DNA of 64,000 nucleotides, from NCBI RefSeq assembly GCF_900119795.1, contig NZ_LT634361.1, positions 3,333,001 through 3,397,000 of the forward strand, written 5' to 3'. Within the stretch, counting starts at the first letter, position 1. Every line of letters starts with the position of its first letter. This document shows positions 37,201 through 45,453 of this stretch, piece after piece. The notes beneath the pieces were generated by a model. The model was not told where the DNA came from. It saw only the letters and a program-made list of their open reading frames with translations, and did no database searches. Origin of the DNA: Tenacibaculum maritimum NCIMB 2154. GTDB taxonomy: Bacteria > Bacteroidota > Bacteroidia > Flavobacteriales > Flavobacteriaceae. Both the position numbers and the translations under genes were made by a program.

Positions 37201-37753
37201 TTGTAGCAAAAATATCAAATTTATAAGCTAGCCTAGCTTCTTTAGTTCCTATAACTTCTTTAGGTAAAATGAGTAATTCTCCTTTAGGTTTTTTATAATT
37301 ATTCATCTCTTTCGCAGCTTCAGGTGTTTCCCAAAGATATTTTTCTGCTCCAGTATGCTCTAAAGCTCTATCAAATGCAGCTTTCCTAGAAAGCTTAGGT
37401 ATAATATTTACCGCTCCTACATCATAAAACTCCCCATTCATCGTTTTTAACTTTCCTTTCTTAGCATGAGCCATATAAGTAGCAAATTCTACTTTAACTC
37501 CTTTAAATGATTGTTGGTATTTTTCATGTGTAAATCCTAAATCATCAACTTCCGTTTTAACTCTCATCAGGTGATCTTCAGCTGACATTTTCAGTTTTTT
37601 CTTTAATAGCTCAGGTGCTCTTTCCAAAGAATATTTTGATGATTTTTCTAATTTAATCTGTTTTATCTTTTTTAATTCTTGAGCTTCTACAGAAGACAAT
37701 CCAATAAAAAAGAAAGGGGATAATAACACACTTGTAATATACTTTTTTTTCAT
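34280..37753 (-). CDS. Secreted M4 (thermolysin-like) metalloprotease with FN3/GEVED modules and T9SS domain
   Basis: 1157 residues. Signal peptide (residues 1-24, ending SSVEAQ), FTP-type propeptide (about 30-220), then the M4 catalytic domain with AAHEIGHAICSHTADL (HExxH near 388) and the third ligand in GGLNEGFSDIWGAAVEHF. After this come FN3 (about 600-675), GEVED (YGVWIDYNGDGDFSDAGE, GEVEDYTI), FN3, a second GEVED (FTVWIDFNQNGVFESSEE) and a C-terminal T9SS type A sorting domain (FPNPATNFVQV, GLYIIEVNDGQ). Residues about 677-1063 are nearly identical to the neighbouring M43 protease. Expected substrates are extracellular proteins. The promoter at 37849-37877 is well formed. Confidence 0.95.
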   Translation of the reverse strand: MKKKYITSVLLSPFFFIGLSSVEAQELKKIKQIKLEKSSKYSLERAPELLKKKLKMSAEDHLMRVKTEVDDLGFTHEKYQQSFKGVKVEFATYMAHAKKGKLKTMNGEFYDVGAVNIIPKLSRKAAFDRALEHTGAEKYLWETPEAAKEMNNYKKPKGELLILPKEVIGTKEARLAYKFDIFATKPLSRGYLYIDAHTGEALFFNAIIKHADKFGHIGAVKKSEKVDVKKTLKTMFASGTAATRYSGTRTIETTLSGASYILADATRKIYTRDAKNQGPGFNYPYVTNYDEFTDNDNNWTSAEHSTNKDDAALDAHWGAMMTYDYFKNNHNRDSYDGNGAQIRSYVHVDNNYDNAFWNGAVMSYGDGSSNGSEGNGYFDALTSIDVAAHEIGHAICSHTADLAYQRESGGLNEGFSDIWGAAVEHFAKGNGNDLAPDATVWLIGDEIDRRTGSVALRSMSNPNERNQPDTYGGTYWKEPNCGTPSQSNDYCGVHTNSGVLNYWFYLLTAGGAGTNDINNMFNVTAIGMIKSAKIAYRTEANYLSANATFADARAGSITAATDLYGENSDEVKSVTNAWYAVGVGEAYVENCALAAPGGFESSNINDNDFTLSWTAVSEAISYIVTVNESSYTVNGTSKLITGLVEGTTYTCTVKANCSSGGSGEVSTIAVTTTGVKPISYCTSKGENVSDEYIQRVELGSIDNSSDGGNGYSDYTSISTDLIKGVSNTIKITPKWNGAVYSEGYGVWIDYNGDGDFSDAGETVWTKAPSKDTAVSGSFSVPSSALEGSTRMRVVLKYNATPSACEGAISYGEVEDYTIHIVGANSDTQSPTAPTGLSVSNITQTTATLSWLASTDNVGVKEYEIFNGGSSIGVVTGTSANITGLTANTTYSYSVKSKDAAGNVSESSSSLVFTTLGVELNYCSSKGNRSTYEWIDYVSLGGMSHSSSSDGGYGDFTSKVANVSQGSTNQLIVSAGFRSSSYTEFFTVWIDFNQNGVFESSEEVVSGSSRSSSNRTAEITIPSSAKLGSTRMRVSMKYNSKSTPCESFADGEVEDYTVNITAAGSFNGIFEEIEGEPLASEAVTSFMVFPNPATNFVQVKSNSSNNLVYKIVNPIGQVVKTGKMKDDNGVDVSKLEPGLYIIEVNDGQKSMTTNFVKD
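34564..35724 (-). repeat. 1161-bp near-identical segment, copy in the M4 protease
   Basis: Pairs with 38283-39443 (same orientation, offset 3719 bp). By eye I count seven mismatches in 1161 bp, only one of them changing an amino acid (His versus Arg after GEVEDYTI). It encodes GEVED-FN3-GEVED. Similarity falls abruptly at both ends. Confidence 0.95.
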
Positions 37754-37848
37754 TATAAAGGAATTTGTTGGTTTAATTATTTTTAATAAAAAACAAAATT
37801 TAATAAAATATTTTTATTAAAAAGATTATATACATATATAATATTCAG

Positions 37849-37918
37849 CAAAAATACCCTTTTTGCAAAAAATACAAAATAAGTATAAATACGGAAATAC
37901 ATATACGTAATCATACGT
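37849..37918 (-). promoter_or_regulatory. M4 protease promoter with ATAC-rich upstream element, copy 2
   Basis: TTG (complement of 37875-37877), 18-bp spacer, TATTTTTG (complement of 37849-37856): full consensus on the minus strand, giving a leader of about 90 nt. The upstream element 37877-37918 contains ATAC four times and matches the element at 34182-34223. Confidence 0.65.
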
Positions 37919-37941
37919 TTTATAATAAAAAAGAACCATCA

Positions 37942-37977
37942 AAAAAAGGGTTAGAAAATACTTTCTAACCCTTTTTT
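37942..37977 (-). terminator. Terminator of the M43 protease gene
   Basis: Perfect 16-bp stem (AAAAAAGGGTTAGAAA / TTTCTAACCCTTTTTT) with a 4-nt loop, 30 bp after the stop. Confidence 0.93.
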
Positions 37978-38007
37978 GGCAATCTATAATATTGAATATA
38001 AACTGAT

Positions 38008-40692
38008 TTATCTTTTCATCAACTTAACTGCTTTTGATTTCTGACCATCATTAACTTCTAATATGTATAATCCTGATTTCAGTTTAGACACATTAATAAC
38101 ATCATTAACAACTCCTGCTTTCACTACCTGCCCAATGGTATTTACAATTTTATACGTTAAACCTTTAGCCGACCTCAATGTTATTTTCACATAGCTTGTA
38201 GTTGGATTTGGAAATACTGCTAAATAATCTGCTGATTCATTCCCCAGAGCTTCAATATCTAAGAATTCTGAATCTCTACTTGTTCCTGCTGCGGTAATAT
38301 TTACGGTATAATCTTCGACCTCGCCATCTGCAAAACTCTCACATGGAGTTGATTTTGAATTATACTTCATAGAAACTCGCATTCTTGTTGATCCTAATTT
38401 AGCCGAAGATGGTATCGTTATCTCTGCTGTTCTGTTTGATGAACTTCTAGATGATCCTGAAACTACCTCCTCACTTGATTCAAAAACTCCATTTTGATTA
38501 AAATCAATCCATACTGTAAAAAATTCTGTATATGAACTACTTCTAAAACCTGCACTAACAATCAATTGGTTCGTACTTCCTTGAGATACATTCGCTACTT
38601 TTGATGTAAAATCTCCATAACCGCCATCTGATGAGCTACTATGACTCATACCTCCTAAAGATACATAATCAATCCACTCATATGTAGAACGATTTCCTTT
38701 TGACGAACAGTAATTTAACTCTACTCCCAAAGTTGTAAAAACTAAACTACTACTTGACTCTGAAACATTACCCGCTGCATCCTTTGACTTTACACTATAT
38801 GAATAAGTCGTATTTGCCGTTAAACCTGTTATATTAGCCGATGTTCCTGTTACTACTCCTATGCTTGATCCTCCATTAAAAATTTCATATTCCTTTACAC
38901 CTACATTATCCGTTGATGCTAACCAACTCAACGTTGCTGTCGTTTGCGTGATATTAGACACTGACAATCCTGTTGGCGCCGTTGGAGATTGAGTATCAGA
39001 ATTCGCTCCTACTATACGTATTGTATAATCTTCAACCTCGCCATAAGATATAGCTCCTTCACATGCGCTTGGAGTTGCATTGTATTTTAAAACTACGCGC
39101 ATTCTTGTTGAACCTTCTAATGCTGATGATGGCACGCTAAATGAACCACTAACTGCAGTATCCTTAGAAGGTGCTTTTGTCCAAACTGTTTCTCCTGCAT
39201 CTGAAAAATCTCCATCTCCGTTATAATCAATCCAAACACCATAACCCTCACTATATACAGCTCCATTCCATTTTGGAGTAATTTTTATCGTATTTGATAC
39301 TCCTTTTATTAAATCTGTTGATATTGAAGTGTAATCAGAGTACCCATTACCTCCATCTGAACTATTATCAATACTTCCTAACTCTACACGTTGTATGTAC
39401 TCATCCGATACATTTTCTCCTTTTGAGGTACAATAGGAAATAGTTACTGTAGAAGTTGTAACACTCACTGATGCACTGTAATTAGAATTTCCTGATGTAC
39501 ACTTACTACGGACCTGAATTTCATATTGAGTTGATGCCGATAATCCACTTAATGTAGTAGATGTCGAAGCAACATCTTTGGTTACCCAAGAAGTACTTCC
39601 TGCAATACGATATCTTACGCTATAAGTTGCACCTGATACCGAAGACCAAGTTACTGACACACTTGAAGAAGTTACCCCTGAAGTTGCAACTCCAGTAGGC
39701 ACTGTAGCTGTACATGTTGCTCCTTCACCAAATTTATCTGATAAAGCTAAACTTCTACGAGAACCACCAGCTTCTAAAATAGCTCTCATTCTATTCTTTT
39801 GCCCTACCGTAAATAAATTCATACATGAATCATCAGAATAGTCCATATAATTTTGAACCATATCTTCTGAACCACAAGAATTATGCCCTGTAACACATCC
39901 ATAATTCGGCGCATCAGACTCTGGCGTATCAGCAACAAAATCATCTGAACCACAAGGTCCATCTCCCCAAATATGACGTAAATTCAAGTAGTGACCAACT
40001 TCATGAGTTGTTGTTCTACCTCCATCAAAAGGCGCTTGAGCAGTTCCTACCGTACCGAAATACTGATCTGCCATTACCACTCCATCTGTAGAAGCGTCTC
40101 CCCCAGGAAACTGAGCATAACCTAAAATAGTATTTGATCCACTTTTTATATTATCTACAATCCACATATTTAAGTATTCCGCAGTATTCCAAGCATTTAC
40201 CCCACCTGTAGAAGTTTTTTTCATAGCATCATTAGTTCCCCAAGTAGCGGTACTAACGGCTGTTCTTGTAATTCCTGTTGTTGGATTTCCATTAGGATCA
40301 ATCGTTGCTAGTTTAAATTCTATTTGAGTATCAGCTGCTTGAGACCATTTATTAGTTGCATCTGAGTTTGTTCTTCTAAAATCTGCATTCAATACATCTA
40401 ACTGAGATTGGATCTGTGCATCGCTAATATTATTTGTTGAATTGGTATATAATATATGTACAACAACTGGTAGTGTTATTATTTCTCCCGATACCTTTCC
40501 ATGATACCTTTCTTTCTCTGTAATTTTTCTTTGTGTAAATCTCTCTATTTCTGCCATCTTTCTTTTAAGCTCTGGATCTAAAGATTTACGGTATTCTAAG
40601 TTTTCCATTGCATGGCAAGTCCTTCTATCTTGCGCGTAAGTGACACCTATAAAAAGCAGGCTTAAAAATGCTAAAGTAATTTTGTTTTTCAT
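38008..40692 (-). CDS. Secreted M43 (pappalysin-like) metalloprotease with FN3/GEVED modules and T9SS domain
   Basis: 894 residues. Signal peptide MKNKITLAFLSLLFIGVTYAQ; catalytic domain about 60-330 with TTHEVGHYLNLRHIWG (HExxHxxGxxH, zinc ligands near 231-241) and the Met-turn VQNYMDYSDDSCMNLF; these define the metzincin family M43. Then FN3 (about 335-415), GEVED, FN3, GEVED and a C-terminal T9SS sorting domain (FPNPTTSYVKI, GLYILEVNDGQKS). Residues about 417-803 are nearly identical to the M4 protease next to it. Divergent from the fused ABC ATPase gene, with a long upstream gap. Confidence 0.95.
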   Translation of the reverse strand: MKNKITLAFLSLLFIGVTYAQDRRTCHAMENLEYRKSLDPELKRKMAEIERFTQRKITEKERYHGKVSGEIITLPVVVHILYTNSTNNISDAQIQSQLDVLNADFRRTNSDATNKWSQAADTQIEFKLATIDPNGNPTTGITRTAVSTATWGTNDAMKKTSTGGVNAWNTAEYLNMWIVDNIKSGSNTILGYAQFPGGDASTDGVVMADQYFGTVGTAQAPFDGGRTTTHEVGHYLNLRHIWGDGPCGSDDFVADTPESDAPNYGCVTGHNSCGSEDMVQNYMDYSDDSCMNLFTVGQKNRMRAILEAGGSRRSLALSDKFGEGATCTATVPTGVATSGVTSSSVSVTWSSVSGATYSVRYRIAGSTSWVTKDVASTSTTLSGLSASTQYEIQVRSKCTSGNSNYSASVSVTTSTVTISYCTSKGENVSDEYIQRVELGSIDNSSDGGNGYSDYTSISTDLIKGVSNTIKITPKWNGAVYSEGYGVWIDYNGDGDFSDAGETVWTKAPSKDTAVSGSFSVPSSALEGSTRMRVVLKYNATPSACEGAISYGEVEDYTIRIVGANSDTQSPTAPTGLSVSNITQTTATLSWLASTDNVGVKEYEIFNGGSSIGVVTGTSANITGLTANTTYSYSVKSKDAAGNVSESSSSLVFTTLGVELNYCSSKGNRSTYEWIDYVSLGGMSHSSSSDGGYGDFTSKVANVSQGSTNQLIVSAGFRSSSYTEFFTVWIDFNQNGVFESSEEVVSGSSRSSSNRTAEITIPSSAKLGSTRMRVSMKYNSKSTPCESFADGEVEDYTVNITAAGTSRDSEFLDIEALGNESADYLAVFPNPTTSYVKITLRSAKGLTYKIVNTIGQVVKAGVVNDVINVSKLKSGLYILEVNDGQKSKAVKLMKR
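38283..39443 (-). repeat. 1161-bp near-identical segment, copy in the M43 protease
   Basis: Partner of 34564-35724. Coordinates of the edges are set by loss of identity: on one side just inside the end of the second GEVED domain, on the other at the codons before the first GEVED domain (ISYCTSKGEN). Confidence 0.95.
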
Positions 40693-41029
40693 TCTGAGGA
40701 GGATAAAAAAATTAATATTAATTAATGCTCAATAAAAAAGCCATTTTAATAAAATAAATATGTTAAAATAACTTAATTTATTAACAAACAGATGGTAAAT
40801 TTACAAATAAAAAACAAATATCAAAATAAAGAAGTAAAACAACCCACTATAAACCAGCTCATTTATACAAACAACCCCAGTGATTAACTGGGCTGATCTT
40901 ATTTCAAAAAAAAATATTTTTTTTTAATAAAAACCCGTAGTATTCGTTTTTTTTTGAATTTTTAGTAAAAAAAGGATTCAAAATATATTCTATCAAATAT
41001 AATTTTAACTTTATCGTTTTTACCTTAGT
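40693..41029. other. 340-bp intergenic region between divergent M43 protease and ABC ATPase genes
   Basis: Very AT-rich, no credible open frame. It holds a small hairpin CCCAGT-GATTA-ACTGGG (40876-40892), a minus-strand -7 box TATATTTG (complement of 40994-41001), which would give the M43 gene a leader near 300 nt, and a near-consensus plus-strand box TAACTTTA (41006-41013) for the ATPase gene. Confidence 0.4.
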
Positions 41030-42688
41030 ATGCTAGAAATACAACAATTAAACATTTCATTTAAAAACAATATTGTCATTGAAAACCTTTCTTTTTCTAT
41101 AGAAAAAAAACAAATTATAGGAATGGTAGGTGAAAGTGGTAGTGGAAAATCTATTAGTTCACTAGCTATCATGGGACTGCTCCCTAAAAACGCATCTCTC
41201 AATGGCAAAATATTATTCAATAATAACAACCTAACATCTTACACAAATAAACAGTTTCAAAAAATTAGAGGAAACAAAATTTCTATGATTTTTCAAGAAC
41301 CTATGAGTTCTTTAAACCCTACTTTAACATGTGGATACCAGGTTTCAGAAGTATTAAAATTGCATTCAAACCTTTCTTCAACAGAAATAAAAGAAGAAGC
41401 CCTTTCTATTTTTGAAAAGGTAAAATTACCAAACCCTAAGCAAATTTACAGTTCTTATCCTCATCAAATTAGCGGTGGTCAAAAACAACGGGTAATGATT
41501 GCAATTGCAATTGCCTGTAAACCAAAACTATTAATTGCCGACGAACCAACTACAGCTCTCGATGTAACCGTTCAAAAAGAAATTATAAAGCTACTAAAAG
41601 AAATACAACAAGAAAGTGAAATGAGTATTCTATTCATTTCACACGACTTGGCTTTGGTTTCTGAAATTGCAGATAAAATAGTAGTCATGTACAAAGGAAA
41701 GGTTGTAGAAAAAGGAACAAAAAAAGATGTTTTTGTGTATCCTAAAAAGGATTATACCAAAGCTCTTATAAATTCTAAGCCCAAATTATCTGCGCGTCTT
41801 AAAAAGCTACCCACAGTCTTTGATTTTATGAATAATAATGTTGATTTATCTATTTACTCACAAGAGAGTCGTGCTGTTTTTCATAAAAAACTATATCATC
41901 AACCTCCCTTACTTGAAATCATTCATCTTAACAAACAGTTTATTTCTAATAGTTCCTTTTTTCGTACCCCAAAAATTACTCATGCTGTTAATGACGTTTC
42001 TTTCAAGATCTATGAAGGAGAAACTTTAGGTTTAGTAGGAGAGTCTGGATGTGGGAAAACCACCTTGGGCCGTACTATATTACAGTTAGAAAAACCTACA
42101 TCGGGTCAAATTATATACAAAGGAAAAGACATTCTCAAACTTAAAAAAAGAGAGATACAAAACTTAAGAAAAGAAATACAAATTATTTTTCAAGATCCCT
42201 TTTCTTCACTAAATCCAAGAATAACTATAGGAGAAGCAATTCTTGAGCCAATGCGAGTACATCGTATTTTACCCTCCAAAACAACCCGAAAAGAATACGT
42301 GATAAAATTATTAAAAAAAGTTGGTTTATCTGAAAATCATTTCTACCGCTACCCTCATGAATTTTCGGGAGGGCAGCGCCAACGTATAGGAATTGCAAGA
42401 ACAATAGCACTTCAACCAAAGTTAATTGTTTGTGATGAATCGGTTTCGGCCTTGGATGTTTCTGTTCAAGCACAGGTACTAAACCTTTTAAATCACCTAA
42501 AATCTGAGTTTAATTTTACGTATATTTTTATATCTCACGACTTATCTGTTGTAAAATATATGGCGGATCAACTGGTTGTTATGAACAAAGGGAAAATTGA
42601 AGAAATAGACGATGCTGATATCATTTATAGAAATCCCAAAACCGAATATACTAAAACTTTAATCGATGCTATTCCTAAAGGAATTTAA
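41030..42688 (+). CDS. Fused dipeptide/oligopeptide ABC transporter ATPase (two nucleotide-binding domains)
   Basis: 552 residues with two complete ATPase domains, like YejF or a DppD-DppF fusion. Domain 1 (about 1-270): Walker A GESGSGKSIS, signature ISGGQKQRVMIAIAI, Walker B LLIADEPTTALD. Domain 2 (about 295-552): GESGCGKTTLGRTIL, FSGGQRQRIGIARTI, LIVCDESVSALD (Glu-Ser variant after Asp). It energises peptide import across the inner membrane with permeases encoded elsewhere; none is adjacent. Peptide uptake would fit the secreted and lipoprotein peptidases in this window. Confidence 0.93.
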   Translation: MLEIQQLNISFKNNIVIENLSFSIEKKQIIGMVGESGSGKSISSLAIMGLLPKNASLNGKILFNNNNLTSYTNKQFQKIRGNKISMIFQEPMSSLNPTLTCGYQVSEVLKLHSNLSSTEIKEEALSIFEKVKLPNPKQIYSSYPHQISGGQKQRVMIAIAIACKPKLLIADEPTTALDVTVQKEIIKLLKEIQQESEMSILFISHDLALVSEIADKIVVMYKGKVVEKGTKKDVFVYPKKDYTKALINSKPKLSARLKKLPTVFDFMNNNVDLSIYSQESRAVFHKKLYHQPPLLEIIHLNKQFISNSSFFRTPKITHAVNDVSFKIYEGETLGLVGESGCGKTTLGRTILQLEKPTSGQIIYKGKDILKLKKREIQNLRKEIQIIFQDPFSSLNPRITIGEAILEPMRVHRILPSKTTRKEYVIKLLKKVGLSENHFYRYPHEFSGGQRQRIGIARTIALQPKLIVCDESVSALDVSVQAQVLNLLNHLKSEFNFTYIFISHDLSVVKYMADQLVVMNKGKIEEIDDADIIYRNPKTEYTKTLIDAIPKGI

Positions 42689-42746
42689 GCTTTCACAGTA
42701 TCGCAATTAATAGTATATTGCATATTTAAAAACGAAAAGACAGTTC

Positions 42747-43763
42747 ATGAAAATAATCGTACCAATGGCCGGAATCGGCTCTCGTTTAAGACCCCACACA
42801 TTAACTATCCCCAAACCGTTGACTGTTATTGCAGGAAAGCCAATTGTTCAAAGGCTCGTAGAAGACATTATCTCTGTAGTAAACCAGCCTATAGAGGAAA
42901 TCGCCTTTATTATAGGCACTACAGCAAAAGGTTTTCCAACAAACACTGAAGAAACCCTAAAAAATATTGCAGCTGAGCTAGGAGCTAAAGGCTCTGTATA
43001 TGTTCAAGAGCAAGCTCTAGGAACGGCACATGCTTTACACTGTGCTAAAGAATCTTTGAGTGGTCCTTGCGTTATTGCTTATGCAGACACTCTATTCAAA
43101 GCAGACTTTACGTTAGATGCTAATGCTGATGGTGCTGTTTGGGTAAAGCAAGTGAAAGACCCTAGTGCTTTTGGCGTTATAAAATTAAATGATGGAGTTA
43201 TCACAGACTTTGTTGAAAAACCAAAAGAATTTGTATCTGATTTAGCAATTATCGGAATCTATTATTTTAAAGACGGTGATAAAGTTAGAGAAGAAATAGA
43301 ACATTTAATTAACAACGACCTAAAAGAAAATGGCGAGTACCAATTAACAAATGTTTTAGAATCTTTAAAAAAACAAGGTGCTCAGTTTATTCCTGGAAAA
43401 GTAGATGTTTGGATGGATTGTGGTAAGAAAGATCCTACCGTAGACACCAACAAACAAGTTCTAGAGTTTGAAAAAGCCGAAGGAAATAATCTAGTATCTA
43501 ACGATGTTATTTTAGAGAACTCTGAAGTCATTCAACCTTGCTTTATTGGTAAAAATGTAACATTAAAAAATACCAAAGTAGGTCCTTTTGTTTCTATCGG
43601 AGCAAATAGCACTGTTGATAACTCAACTATTACAAACTCCCTTATTCAATCAAATGTTCAGATTTCAAACGCAAAATTGGACAATGCTATGATTGGAAAT
43701 CATGCAAAATACAACGGTGAATACACATCAGTAAGCATCGGAGATTATACTGAGTTAATTTAA
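42747..43763 (+). CDS. Sugar-phosphate nucleotidylyltransferase
   Basis: 338-residue enzyme that makes NDP-sugars from a sugar 1-phosphate and NTP. The N-terminal motif MKIIVPMAGIGSRLRPHTLT then PKPL is the signature loop with catalytic Arg and Lys; VWVKQVKDPSAFGVIKLNDG, FVEKPKEF and VWMDCGKKDPTVDTNKQVL follow. The C-terminal part (about 245-338) consists of hexapeptide-like repeats forming a left-handed beta-helix. Glucose-1-phosphate thymidylyl- or uridylyltransferase are candidates; the base cannot be read. It heads a run of four plus-strand genes for envelope functions. Confidence 0.9.
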   Translation: MKIIVPMAGIGSRLRPHTLTIPKPLTVIAGKPIVQRLVEDIISVVNQPIEEIAFIIGTTAKGFPTNTEETLKNIAAELGAKGSVYVQEQALGTAHALHCAKESLSGPCVIAYADTLFKADFTLDANADGAVWVKQVKDPSAFGVIKLNDGVITDFVEKPKEFVSDLAIIGIYYFKDGDKVREEIEHLINNDLKENGEYQLTNVLESLKKQGAQFIPGKVDVWMDCGKKDPTVDTNKQVLEFEKAEGNNLVSNDVILENSEVIQPCFIGKNVTLKNTKVGPFVSIGANSTVDNSTITNSLIQSNVQISNAKLDNAMIGNHAKYNGEYTSVSIGDYTELI

Positions 43764-43768
43764 AAGAT

Positions 43769-44686
43769 ATGTTAAAAAGGATTGTGCTTATTACTTTTAT
43801 AGGATTATTGTGCAATCCTTCTTTCTCTTTTGCGCAAAGCGAAAGTTCTTTGGTTGTTTTGGAGAAACAGCAAGTGGCATTTCAAGATTTTTTCTTTAAA
43901 GCACTCTCTAACAAAGCAATTGAAAATTACCAAAAAGCAATTGAAAACCTAGAGAATTGCAACCAAATTATCCCTAATAATAAAGCTGTTTTATTTGAAT
44001 TTTCAAAAAATTACTTAAAACTTAATCGTTTTTTTGAAGCTATTGAATATGGAAACAAAGCATTAAAAGCAGCTCCCCAAAACCTGTGGATTTTAGAGCA
44101 TTTAGTAACTGTCTATAGAAAAAACAGAGACTTCACTGAAGCTATCAAAATCCAACAAAAAATTATTAATAAACACCCTCTCAAAAAGCGAAAACTCGTT
44201 TTTTTATACTTAGAAAACAGAAATTATAGTGCCGCTAAAACTGTTTTACAAGAACTAGAAGAAGCTAAACTACTGACTCCTAGATTGCGTAGAATAAAAG
44301 ATAGCCTAAGAAAAAGAGAAGTAGCCAATAAATCTAAAAAAAACACTGTAAACAATTACAGCTCTGAAATCAACAAATCGTTTACTCAATTAAAAGAAAT
44401 GTTGAATAAATATAATAGTACTCAAAACAATGCTCACTTATTAAAATATAGTCAAAAAGGAATTGACTTATACCCTGCCCAGCCTTTTGTTTACTTGATG
44501 AAAGCAAGAGCTTTAAATAATCAAAAATCATATAAAAAAGCGATTGAAACTTTACAAAATGGCATTGATTTTGTTATAGACAATCATGCTATGGAGGTCA
44601 GCTTTTATTTAGAATTAGCGAAAGCTCACCAAGGAATTGGGAATATAAAAGAAGCTAAAAAATATCGTAAAAAAGCTAAAAAATGA
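43769..44686 (+). CDS. Periplasmic TPR-repeat protein
   Basis: 305 residues with a signal peptide (LKRIVLITFIGLLCNPSFSF, cleavage near FAQ). Tetratricopeptide repeats occupy about 45-150 and 215-305 (for example ENYQKAIENLENCNQIIPNN, RFFEAIEYGNKALKAAPQN, SYKKAIETLQNGIDF), so it is a protein-protein scaffold. Starts 5 bp after the nucleotidyltransferase and overlaps the DUF4292 gene by 4 bp, so translation is coupled. Its conserved company with DUF4292 and an EnvC-like protein suggests a cell-envelope complex. Confidence 0.85.
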   Translation: MLKRIVLITFIGLLCNPSFSFAQSESSLVVLEKQQVAFQDFFFKALSNKAIENYQKAIENLENCNQIIPNNKAVLFEFSKNYLKLNRFFEAIEYGNKALKAAPQNLWILEHLVTVYRKNRDFTEAIKIQQKIINKHPLKKRKLVFLYLENRNYSAAKTVLQELEEAKLLTPRLRRIKDSLRKREVANKSKKNTVNNYSSEINKSFTQLKEMLNKYNSTQNNAHLLKYSQKGIDLYPAQPFVYLMKARALNNQKSYKKAIETLQNGIDFVIDNHAMEVSFYLELAKAHQGIGNIKEAKKYRKKAKK

Positions 44687-45453
44687 AAATTTTAAAATAT
44701 ATTTTAATTTTAAGTGTTGTTTTTACCTCTTGTAAAACTACTAAGAATGCCATTGGTAAAAATGTTGCTTCCAAAAAGACGTCCACTAAAAAAATTATAC
44801 GAAAACACATCAATGCTAACTTCGATAAAGAGAGTGTCAATGCTAAGTTTAAAGTTCATTACAAAAATTCAACTGAGAATATTGGATTTTCAGTTCAGCT
44901 GAAAATAAAAAAAGACGAAGTCATATGGTTAAAAGGAAAAAAATTCATTACTGTGTTTAAAGCTAAAATCACACCAACTACAGTAAGCTACTATTCTCCT
45001 TATAAAAAAGATTATTTCGAAGGAGATTTTTCACTTCTAAAAAAACTATTAGGCATTGATATCAATTTCAATCAGTTACAAAATATGTTATTAGGACAAG
45101 CTATACTGGATCTTAAAGAAAAAAGACACACAAGTACTATCTTAAATAATTCTTATGTCCTTTCTCCTAAAAAACAAGCGAGCTTATTTGACATATTTTA
45201 TCATATAAACCCTTCTCATTTCAAACTAAACAAACAAACTTTAATTAACCCTTCAAAAAACGAACGATTAGATATTTCCTATCCAAAATATTCTTTGAAA
45301 AATGGGGATATCTTTCCGCAAGAGATAAAACTCAAAGCAACATCCCCTAATGCATTCACCAATATTACAATGGTTACTAAATCAGTTGCTTTTAACACAC
45401 CTCTAAATATTTCTTTTCAAATTCCTTCGGGCTATAAACGCATTGATTTCTAG
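44683..45453 (+). CDS. DUF4292 lipoprotein
   Basis: 256 residues; lipoprotein signal peptide ending VVFTSCKTTKN. The mature part is a beta-rich domain (ISFSVQLKIKKDEVIWLKG-like strands: IGFSVQLKIKKDEVIWLKGK) that resembles LolA/LolB-type lipoprotein carriers; a role in lipid or lipoprotein handling is only inferred. It overlaps the TPR gene by 4 bp and the next gene by 1 bp. The combination with TPR and EnvC-like genes is typical of Flavobacteriaceae. Confidence 0.82.
   Translation: MKILKYILILSVVFTSCKTTKNAIGKNVASKKTSTKKIIRKHINANFDKESVNAKFKVHYKNSTENIGFSVQLKIKKDEVIWLKGKKFITVFKAKITPTTVSYYSPYKKDYFEGDFSLLKKLLGIDINFNQLQNMLLGQAILDLKEKRHTSTILNNSYVLSPKKQASLFDIFYHINPSHFKLNKQTLINPSKNERLDISYPKYSLKNGDIFPQEIKLKATSPNAFTNITMVTKSVAFNTPLNISFQIPSGYKRIDF

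Noticed and set aside
34182..37918. ATAC elements as an attachment site or short mobile-element ends
   Set aside because: Same orientation, no target duplication, no transposase; promoter-proximal position explains them better.
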